DNA of 10,851 nucleotides from an uncultured Rhodovulum sp. (lineage in GTDB: Bacteria; Pseudomonadota; Alphaproteobacteria; Rhodobacterales; Rhodobacteraceae), in the NCBI GenBank assembly GCA_946221765.1, contig CAMIMK010000080.1, positions 1 to 10,851 on the forward strand, written 5' to 3'. The notes under the pieces were generated by a model. The model was not told where the DNA came from. It saw nothing but the letters and a program-made list of their open reading frames with translations, and did not search any database. Within the stretch, counting starts at the first letter, position 1. Every line of letters begins with the position of its first letter. A program made the position numbers and the translations under genes. Of this stretch, positions 1-6,900 are shown piece after piece.

Positions 1-675
1 CGCCCCGCTGGCGATCGGGATCAGCAGCTCCTGGCCGACGCGCACCCCCATGTCGGGTCCGAGCCCGTTCCACGAGGCCAGCGCCGTCGTCGAGACGCCG
101 TAGATCCGCGCGATCGAATAGGCGGTCTCGCCCGCCTCGACGCGGTGGCGGACCGGGTCGATCAGCGGATCCTTCTGGCCGTTCTGGAACGGATTGCCGG
201 CCGCGGCCGTGCCCGTGGCGGCCGCACCGGTGCCGTCGATCGCGGCGGCGGCCCCCTCGGGCGTCCAGCCGAGCGGCTGCGTGGTCACGCCGCCATCGGT
301 CGCGAAGCCCCCGGCGGCGGCCCCGCGCGGCACGCTGTCCGGCAGCAGCAGCACTTCGCCCGCGCGCAGCGGATAATCGATCGGCAGCGCATTGCGCGCG
401 GCCAGTTCGGCGCCGGTGGTGCCGCCGACCCGGGCGGCAACGCTGTCGATCGTGTCGCCGTCGCGCGCGACCGCCACCTGGTAGGTGGCATAGGCGATGA
501 CGCCGCGGGAATCCTGGGGCTGGTTCTGGGCCGGCAACTCGGTGCCGCGATAGCGCGTCATCGGTCCGCAGGCGGAGACCCCGAGCGCCAGCGCCAGCAG
601 CGCGCCGGTCAGCAGGAGCGGGCGCGAGGACCGCCTGTGCGCAGCCAGATCCGCGCGCGGCATAGCCCGATTCAT
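1..675 (-). CDS. LysM-domain lipoprotein, NlpD/M23-peptidase-like, partial (3' end outside window)
   Basis: Only the first 225 codons are visible; the frame is open at position 1. The protein starts MNRAMPRADL and has a lipoprotein signal peptide: a hydrophobic stretch at about residues 20-33, then the lipobox VSAC with Cys36 as the lipidated residue. Two LysM peptidoglycan-binding domains follow, at about residues 66-112 and 177-220. The second is typical (HRVEAGETAYSIARIYGVS, ending in GQELLIP). They are joined by an Ala/Gly/Thr-rich linker. In this gene neighbourhood (surE-pcm upstream) such proteins usually carry a C-terminal M23 metallopeptidase-like domain and act as NlpD-type activators of septal amidases in the outer membrane or periplasm; that domain would lie beyond the window and is inferred. 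The ATG at 675 is chosen because GGAGG lies 6 nt upstream. An in-frame ATG at 663 has poorer support. It starts 30 nt after pcm and is probably cotranscribed with it. Confidence 0.88.
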   Translation of the reverse strand, partial: MNRAMPRADLAAHRRSSRPLLLTGALLALALGVSACGPMTRYRGTELPAQNQPQDSRGVIAYATYQVAVARDGDTIDSVAARVGGTTGAELAARNALPIDYPLRAGEVLLLPDSVPRGAAAGGFATDGGVTTQPLGWTPEGAAAAIDGTGAAATGTAAAGNPFQNGQKDPLIDPVRHRVEAGETAYSIARIYGVSTTALASWNGLGPDMGVRVGQELLIPIASGA

Positions 676-681
676 CGCCTT

Positions 682-687
682 CCTCCC
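682..687 (-). promoter_or_regulatory. Ribosome binding site of the LysM lipoprotein gene
   Basis: GGGAGG on the minus strand lies 6 nt before the ATG at 675. This supports that start over the second in-frame ATG four codons downstream, which has no purine-rich sequence at a suitable distance. Confidence 0.6.
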
Positions 688-705
688 GCCATATCGTCCA
701 ATTCC

Positions 706-1353
706 TTAATCCAATACGTCCTGCGCGACGCCCTCCACAAGGGGAACGAAGCGCACGGCACCGAGATCGGTATATTCAAGCCCGGAGGCAGTCTTGACCA
801 GCTTTATCAGCCGCTGGACCGAGTGGCTCTGCTCGACCGGCAGCACCATGATGCCGTCCAGCCGCAGCTGGTCGATCAGCGTCCCCGGCGGATCCTCTGC
901 GGCGGCGGTCAGCAGGATGCGGTCGAAGGGTGCCTGCTCCGGCAGCCCCTGCGAGCCGTCGCCATGGACGACGGTGACATTGTGGAAGGCCATCTCCAGC
1001 AGCAGTTCGCGCGCCCGGCGCGCCAGCCGCCGGTGCCGCTCGACCGTGTAGACCCGGCGCGCAAGCTTCGAGAGGACCGCCGCCTGGTAGCCGGAGCCGG
1101 TCCCCACCTCCAGCACCTTGCAGCGCCGGGTGACGGCGAGCGCCTGGGTCATCAGCCCCACCACGGTCGGCTGGCTGATCGTCTGGCCGCAGGCGATGGG
1201 AAGGGGCGTGTCCTCATGGGCGCGATCGGCGAAGATGCCTTCGAGGAACCGCGCGCGGGGAATGGCCTCCATCGCCTTCAGGACATCGGCGTTGAGGACG
1301 CCGCGGGAGCGCAGGGTGTAGACGAACTGCATCCGCTGTTCGAGGCTGTCCAC
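706..1353 (-). CDS. pcm: Protein-L-isoaspartate O-methyltransferase
   Basis: The product is 215 residues, the usual size for the family. The enzyme methylates abnormal L-isoaspartyl residues in aged cytosolic proteins using S-adenosylmethionine, starting their repair. Visible hallmarks are the GQTISQP segment at residues 56-62, with Ser60 in the place of the conserved active-site serine; SAM motif I LEVGTGSGYQ (81-90); VYTVER (101-106), where the Glu should contact the SAM ribose; motif II FDRILLTAA (143-151); and RFVPL near the C-terminus. The start is taken as GTG at 1353 because AAGGAGGA sits 7 nt upstream and the N-terminus then has normal length. The next in-frame ATG (1332) lacks such a site and would cut the N-terminal helix. 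The gene starts 14 nt after the surE stop, so the two are very likely in one operon and translated in step. surE-pcm pairing is widespread in proteobacteria. Confidence 0.95.
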   Translation of the reverse strand: MDSLEQRMQFVYTLRSRGVLNADVLKAMEAIPRARFLEGIFADRAHEDTPLPIACGQTISQPTVVGLMTQALAVTRRCKVLEVGTGSGYQAAVLSKLARRVYTVERHRRLARRARELLLEMAFHNVTVVHGDGSQGLPEQAPFDRILLTAAAEDPPGTLIDQLRLDGIMVLPVEQSHSVQRLIKLVKTASGLEYTDLGAVRFVPLVEGVAQDVLD

Positions 1354-1360
1354 CCGCCGC

Positions 1361-1368
1361 TCCTCCTT
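1361..1368 (-). promoter_or_regulatory. Ribosome binding site of pcm, decides the GTG start
   Basis: AAGGAGGA, a near-perfect Shine-Dalgarno sequence, lies 7 nt upstream of GTG at 1353 and touches the surE stop codon (TGA, 1370-1368). This fixes the non-ATG start of pcm and suggests that ribosomes finishing surE could reinitiate here. Confidence 0.75.
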
Positions 1369-2162
1369 CAGGTCAGGGCATCGGCGAGCGCCGCGACGGC
1401 CGAGCGCGCCGTCAGGTCGGCGGTGAGCGGCGTCACGGTGATGAAGCCGTCGTGGCATTCGCGGCTGTCGGTGCCGGGCGCGGTGCCGGCATTGCCCTTG
1501 CCATGGGTCAGCCACAGGAAGCGCCGGCCGTTCGGCGCGGTCTGCGGCAGGACGCCGAAGGTCGGCCCGTCGCGCCGGCCCTGGACCGTCGCCCGCGTGC
1601 CCCGCACCTCGGCGGCGGGCAGGGCCGGGAAATTCACGTTGAAGAACAGCCCCCAGCCGTCGCCGCCTGCCCGGCCCCAGGCATCGGCCGCGATCAGCCG
1701 CCGGACGATCCCGGCGCCCGCCGCCCGCGCCGCCTCGAAGGGATCGGGCCGACCGGCGGTCACCGGGCCGAAATACTGCGACAGCGCAACCGCGCGCAGC
1801 CCGTGCAGCGCCCCCTCCATCGCCCCGCCGACGGTGCCGGAATAGAGCGTGTCCTCGGCGACGTTGTGGCCGCGGTTCACGCCCGACAGCACGAGATCGG
1901 GCAGCTGGCCGCCCAGGATCTCGCCCACCGCCGCCAGCACGCAGTCGGCCGGCGAGCCCTCGACGGCGAAGCGGCGGCTCTCGAGCTGCTCGATCCGCAT
2001 CGGGCGGACGTAGGAGACGCAATGCCCGACGCCGGACTGCTCGAAGGCGGGCGCGACCACCCAGACCTCGCCGGCGTCTCCCGCCAGTTCCGCGGCAATG
2101 TGTTCGGCCACCGCCAGCCCGGGGGCCGCGATGCCGTCGTCGTTGGTGATCAGGATGCGCAT
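1368..2162 (-). CDS. surE: 5'/3'-nucleotidase SurE
   Basis: The product is 264 residues, normal for SurE, a metal-dependent survival-protein phosphatase that dephosphorylates nucleoside monophosphates in the cytosol. The diagnostic N-terminus MRILITNDDG carries the metal ligands Asp8 and Asp9. Ser43 (EQSG) and Asn96 (in SGVNRGHN, 93-100) match the remaining ligand positions of the family. The glycine-rich YSGTVGGAMEG (107-117) and NVNFP (175-179) segments are also typical. I use the ATG at 2162, which places NDDG at the usual distance from the N-terminus and has GAGGGA 5 nt upstream. An in-frame GTG at 2183 would add seven residues not expected in the family. It heads the surE-pcm-LysM run. 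Its 5' neighbour is the TPS transporter, 99 nt upstream on the same strand, so a promoter of its own or read-through are both possible; I see no convincing promoter in the gap. Confidence 0.96.
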   Translation of the reverse strand: MRILITNDDGIAAPGLAVAEHIAAELAGDAGEVWVVAPAFEQSGVGHCVSYVRPMRIEQLESRRFAVEGSPADCVLAAVGEILGGQLPDLVLSGVNRGHNVAEDTLYSGTVGGAMEGALHGLRAVALSQYFGPVTAGRPDPFEAARAAGAGIVRRLIAADAWGRAGGDGWGLFFNVNFPALPAAEVRGTRATVQGRRDGPTFGVLPQTAPNGRRFLWLTHGKGNAGTAPGTDSRECHDGFITVTPLTADLTARSAVAALADALT

Positions 2163-2227
2163 TCGGGTCCCTCGCCTCGGCACAGGTTCTAGACCATGAC
2201 ACCGGGACGGGGAAACCCTTTTGCCCG

Positions 2228-2254
2228 GCTCCGCCGCATCTGCGGCGGCGGAGC
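2228..2254 (-). terminator. GC-rich hairpin after the TPS transporter gene, possible terminator
   Basis: A perfect 10-bp inverted repeat (GCTCCGCCGC / GCGGCGGAGC) with a 7-nt loop begins 7 nt after the stop codon of the transporter gene. Position and stem strength suit a transcription end or attenuator between the TPS pair and surE. No run of T follows on the minus strand (the next bases include CAAAAGGG), so it is not a classic intrinsic terminator. It may only partly block read-through or protect the 3' end of the mRNA. Confidence 0.45.
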
Positions 2255-2261
2255 GGCGGGA

Positions 2262-3944
2262 TCAGAAGCGGGCGATGGCGCCGAGGAAGAACCGCACCTC
2301 GCGGTCGCCGTCGCTGGTGTCGGTGGGGGTGCCCTTCAGCTGCCAGGCGATCTCGGGGGTCAGGGTCAGCCAGTCGCGCACGTCGAGCCGCGCCCCGACG
2401 CCGGCGGAGGCGAGGGTCTCCCACCGCTGGCCGTCCCGCGCGATGTTGCGGTCATAGGCCCGGCCCCAGTCGCCGAAGGCATAGAGCTCGGCCGCCGCGA
2501 AGGCGGGCGACTCGCCCATCTGGCGGCGCAGTTCCACCCGGGCGCCGAAGCCGGTGTCGCCGGTGGTGTTGCCGGGGGCATAGCCGCGGCCGATCGAGGC
2601 CGTCCCGAGCGCGAACCGCTCGGCGTCGGGCAGGACGGTCGTGGCATACTGGCCCACCGCCTCGGTCCAGAGCGACCAGGTGCTGGCGTCGTCGAGCCGC
2701 TGCAGGCGGGTGAGGTTCAGGTGCAGCGCGGTGAAGTCCGTATGGCCCCCGCCATCGCCGCCGACCTCCGCCCCGCCGATGTCGAGCCCCTGGCGCACCG
2801 CGCCATCGACCAGCGACACGCCGCCGACGCGGTCGGCGATGTCCCAGGTCAGCCGGCCCTCCAGCACGACCAGCCGGTCGGTGCTGTCGGCCACGTCCAT
2901 GCCGAAGAAGCGGGTGCGGTTCTCGCTCTCGCGCCAGCCGAGGTTCACCCGGCCGAAGAGATTCTCCGAGCGACTGCGCGTGAAGGGCACGATCAGCCCG
3001 GCGCGCAGGTGCGTCTCGCGGCCGACCGCGCTGAGGCCCTCGGCGCCGCTGCGCCCGAGGTCGGGATCGGAGCGGGACACCTCGCCCAGCATCTCGAAGC
3101 GGGCGCCGTCGAGCCGCGTCCCGAGGAGCGCGGGGATCGGCATGTCGAGGATCAGCTGGCCGAAGGCGAGCTTGGCCGCCTCCGGCGAGAAGGAGACGAG
3201 CCCGTCGATGCGCTCGTTCTGGCCCAGCAGGTTGTAGGAGGTGCCGCCGCCCGACACCGTCCAGTCGCCGTAGAGCCGCGAGCCGCGGTTGTCGATCGCG
3301 GCGAAGCCGAGGACGGGGTCCGGCGTCATCGCCACGCCGAGGTCGGCGGCGCCGAAGGTGCGGGGCGATGGCTCCAGCACAGTCTCGACTTCGGCGCCGA
3401 AGGTGTCGCGCGACAGGAGGACCGCCCGCTCCAGCGTCCGCAACCGGAGCGGGCGGTCGGCCGGAACCGGGGCGAAGTAGCGCCCGGCCAGCGCCTGCTG
3501 GTTCGGCTTGCCGCCGCTGACCGCGACGCCGTCGATGAAGCCCTCGACGACGCGGATCTCGACCCTGCCATCGGCCACCGTCTGCGCGGGCAGGGCCGCC
3601 TGGGACAGCACATAGCCGCGGCCGCGATAGGCGGCACTGATGCGCGCGGCGACATCCTCCAGCACCGGGAGATCGACGGTCGTGCCGATCAGGTCGGCCC
3701 AGATGGGGGCGAGCTCGGCCGGGGGGATGGCGCTCGCCCCCGTCACGGTGATGCCCCTGAGCACGAAGCCCGGGCCGGCGGCCTGGCCGGGCGCGACCGG
3801 CCCGGCGCGGCCGGGCGCCTCGGGGGCGGCGACTTCCCGGGCGGGATCGGGATCGGACCGCGGCGGCAGCAGCTCCGCCGCAGTCTGGGCGACCACCGGG
3901 GACGAGAGGGTGGCAAGGGCGGTCGCAAGGAGTAGGCGGCGCAT
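2262..3944 (-). CDS. Two-partner secretion outer-membrane transporter (TpsB; FhaC/ShlB/HecB family)
   Basis: The product is 560 residues, the normal size for TpsB pores of the Omp85 superfamily, which carry one exoprotein across the outer membrane. There is a Sec signal peptide (about residues 1-19, ending VVA-Q), then a Pro/Ala-rich linker to about residue 57. A first POTRA domain spans about 60-137 (VLRGITVTGA... RVVEGFIDGV) and a second about 140-206; in the family these bind the TPS domain of the partner. The rest is a beta-barrel of alternating strands. RGY at 453-455 matches the conserved L6-loop motif, and FGDWG at 490-494 supplies the acidic residue that pairs with it. The last residue is Phe, as expected for insertion by the BAM complex. 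Its ATG shares one base with the TpsA stop (TGATG), with GGAG 7 nt upstream, so translation is probably coupled. The partner is certainly the adjacent exoprotein. Confidence 0.94.
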   Translation of the reverse strand: MRRLLLATALATLSSPVVAQTAAELLPPRSDPDPAREVAAPEAPGRAGPVAPGQAAGPGFVLRGITVTGASAIPPAELAPIWADLIGTTVDLPVLEDVAARISAAYRGRGYVLSQAALPAQTVADGRVEIRVVEGFIDGVAVSGGKPNQQALAGRYFAPVPADRPLRLRTLERAVLLSRDTFGAEVETVLEPSPRTFGAADLGVAMTPDPVLGFAAIDNRGSRLYGDWTVSGGGTSYNLLGQNERIDGLVSFSPEAAKLAFGQLILDMPIPALLGTRLDGARFEMLGEVSRSDPDLGRSGAEGLSAVGRETHLRAGLIVPFTRSRSENLFGRVNLGWRESENRTRFFGMDVADSTDRLVVLEGRLTWDIADRVGGVSLVDGAVRQGLDIGGAEVGGDGGGHTDFTALHLNLTRLQRLDDASTWSLWTEAVGQYATTVLPDAERFALGTASIGRGYAPGNTTGDTGFGARVELRRQMGESPAFAAAELYAFGDWGRAYDRNIARDGQRWETLASAGVGARLDVRDWLTLTPEIAWQLKGTPTDTSDGDREVRFFLGAIARF

Positions 3945-6900
3945 CAGCGGGCTCCGTCGGAGAGGGTGGTCCAGTAGGATTCGGTCACCGCCTGCCGGGT
4001 GCAGCCCGGGTCGGAGACGCCGAGGTTGATCGGGCCGTCGCAGCCGCGGGCTGCCCCCCGGCCCGCGCCGTCCTCCTCCGCGATCTCGGTACCGGCACCG
4101 CGGCGACCGGCGGCCGGGACGAAGCCGTTGGTGGCAGACTGGGTGGCGGCGGGCGTGATGCCGGCCGGGGCCGCCTGCACGATCTCGCCCAGCGAATAAG
4201 TGAGGTCGAAGGGGCTGGCGATGGCGGGCGGGGCTTCGGCGATGGTGGTGCGGAAGCTCGCGTCCCCGGGGGTGAGCGGCGGCATGCCGCGGCGGAACCG
4301 CTCGGCCGCCCAAGCGCCGCCGTCATCGCCGTCGATCACAGGGACCTCAGGCGTCCCACCGCCCGGTCCGACGGTCAGGGTTCCGTCGACGAAGCGGATG
4401 GCGTAGTTCCCGGAGCTGACGCCGCCCGGGGTGATGGCATAGCCGCCGACCGGGCTGTCCGTCCCGGCATCGGTCTTGAGGCTCAGCGTCCCGTCGAGGT
4501 CGCCGATGTCCTGACCGAGGACGAAACCCGTACCCGTCGCGGTGAAAACCGGATTGCCGGACCCCGCCGGCCGGGTTGCGTCATCGGCGGTGATGGTCAG
4601 CGCGGCCGGGGTGACGGAGAGCTTGCCGCCCGTCGCGGTAATCTCGTAGTTCCGCGCCGTAAGGCCGGTGGCCGAGATGCCGTAGGTGCCGACATCGCTC
4701 GACCGGGTCGCGCGGGTGGTGAGCTCGCCGCCGAGCACCGTGGCGTCCTGCCCGAGCTTGAAGCCGGAGTAGGTCGCCGTCAGGACCGGGTTTGCACTGC
4801 CATAGCTGCGGGTCTTGTCATCGACGATGACGGTCAGCGGCGCCTTGTTCACGGTCAGCGTGCCGGCCGTCGCCGTGATCGTGTAGTTCTTCGCGGAGAG
4901 ATCATCCGCGTCGATCTCGTAGGTGCCGACATCACTCGCCTTGGTGGCGGCGGTGGCAAGCTTGCCGCTGACGACGCTGGCGTCCTGGCCCAGCACGAAG
5001 CCGGAGTAGGTCGCCGTCAGCGCCGGATTATCGTTTCCGTAGATGCGGGCCTTGTCATCGACAACGACACTCAGCGCCGCCTTCTTGACGGTCAGCGTGC
5101 CATCGGTCGCCTTGATGTCGTAGTTCTTGGCGCTGAGCCCGGAGGCGTTGATGCCGTAGCGGCCGACATCGCTCGTCTTCGTCGCCCCGGTCGAGAGGCT
5201 GCCGCTGACGATGCTGGCGTCCTGCCCCAGCACGAAGCCGGAGTAGCTTGCGGTCAGCGCCGGGTTGTCGCCGCCGTAGATGCGGGCCTTGTCGTCGATC
5301 GTCACGGTCAGCGCCGCCTTCTTCACGGCAAGCGTGCCGTCGGTCGCCTTGATCTCGTAGTTCTTGGCGCTGAGCCCCGAGGCGGTGATGACGTATTTGC
5401 CGGCATCGCTCGTCTTGGTGGCCCCGGTGGCGAGGGTGCCGCTGACGACCTCCATCCCCTGCCCGAGAACGAAGCCGGAGTAGCTCGCCGTCAGGGCCGG
5501 GTTGTCGCTGCCGTACGTGCGGGCCTTGTCGTCGACCTTAACGGTCAGGGCCGCCTTGTTCACGGTCAGCGTGCCGTCCTTCACTGCGGTGATCGTGTAG
5601 TTCTTCGCGGTGAGGCCCGTGGCGGTGATGGCATAGCTGCCGACATCGCTCGTCTTCGTCGCGGTGGTCGAGAGCGTGCCGCCGACGACCTCGGCGCCCT
5701 GCCCCAGCACGAAGCCGGAATAGCTCGCCGTCAGGACCGGATTGTCGCTGCCGTAGCTGCGCGCCTTGTCGTCAACCGTCACGGTCAGGGCGGCCTTGTC
5801 GACGGTCAGCGTGCCCGGCGTCGCGGTGATCTCGTAGTTCTTCGAGGTCAGGCCCGCAGCGGTGATGGCATAGCTGCCGGCGTCGCTCGACTTCGTGGCC
5901 TCCGTAGTGATCCCGCCGCCGAGGACGCGCGCGTCCTGGCCGAGCTTGAAGCCCGTGTACGTGGCCGTCAGGGCCGGGTTGTCGCTGCCATAGGTGCGGT
6001 GCTTGTCATCGACATCGACGGTCAGCTGCGCCTTCTTCACGGTCAGAGTGCCGGGCGTCCCGACGATCTCGTAGTTCTTCGAGGTCAGGCCGCCGGTGGA
6101 GATGTCATACTTGCCCGCATCGCTGCCCTGGGTCGCGGTGGTGGTCAGCCCGCCGGTCAGGACATCCTTGCCCTGGCCGAGCACGAAGCCGGAATAGTCG
6201 GCGGTGAAATCCGGGTTCTTGTCGCCATAGATCCGGTCGGCATCCTTGACGGAAACCTGGAGCGGCGCCTTCTCCACGGTCAGGACGCCCGGCACGAAGG
6301 TGATGGCGTAGTTGTCGCTGGAAACGCCGCCCGGGGTGATCGCATAGCTGCCCGCGTCGCTGGTGCGGGTGGCGCCGGTGGTGAAGCCGAGGCTGCCGTA
6401 GAGATCGGCAAGGGTTTCCCCAAGCACGAAGCCGCTGACCGTGCCGTCGAGGCCGGGGTTGGCCTGGCCATAGGTCCGGGTCTTGCCAGTGGCGGTGATG
6501 GTCAGGGCCGCCCGGTCCACGTCGAGCGTGCCGTCGACGAGCTGCAGCAGATAGCCCTGGCTGGAGGCGGTGGCCGCGACCTCGGTCGCATAGCTGCCGG
6601 CGCCGGCGCTGGCCACGCTGCCGTCGCTGCCAACCGAGGGGCCGCTCGCGAGGGCCGTCGTCAGGCTGTCGCCGGTGCGCAGGCCCGCCACGCTCACGCC
6701 CGGGGTCACCGTCTCGCCATAGGTCTTCCTGAGGCTCTCGCCGGTGATGGTGAGAACGGGGCGCTCGGCATAGATGATGCGGTTGCCGGTGTGGGAGACG
6801 ACGCCCGGCGGCGTGTCGGTGGGGCTGCGCCCGTAGAGGTCAAAGCCGCGGTCGCCCGGCTCGGTCCCGGTCATGCCGGCGAACTTGTCGATATAGACGA

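Noticed and set aside
145..1845. A 566-residue plus-strand open frame across the LysM, pcm and surE genes
   Set aside because: It runs antisense across three well-supported genes and their gaps and has no family-like sequence, so it is an artefact of high GC content.
2196..3935. A 579-residue plus-strand open frame antisense to the TpsB gene
   Set aside because: Low-complexity Ala/Gly/Arg/Glu composition with no signal or domain. It mirrors the TpsB gene, which has clear POTRA and barrel features.
4361..6508. Regularly spaced repeats of about 237 nt that might suggest a CRISPR-like or satellite array
   Set aside because: Period is a multiple of three, the units are diverged and translate to a clear protein domain pattern in one frame, so these are protein repeats.
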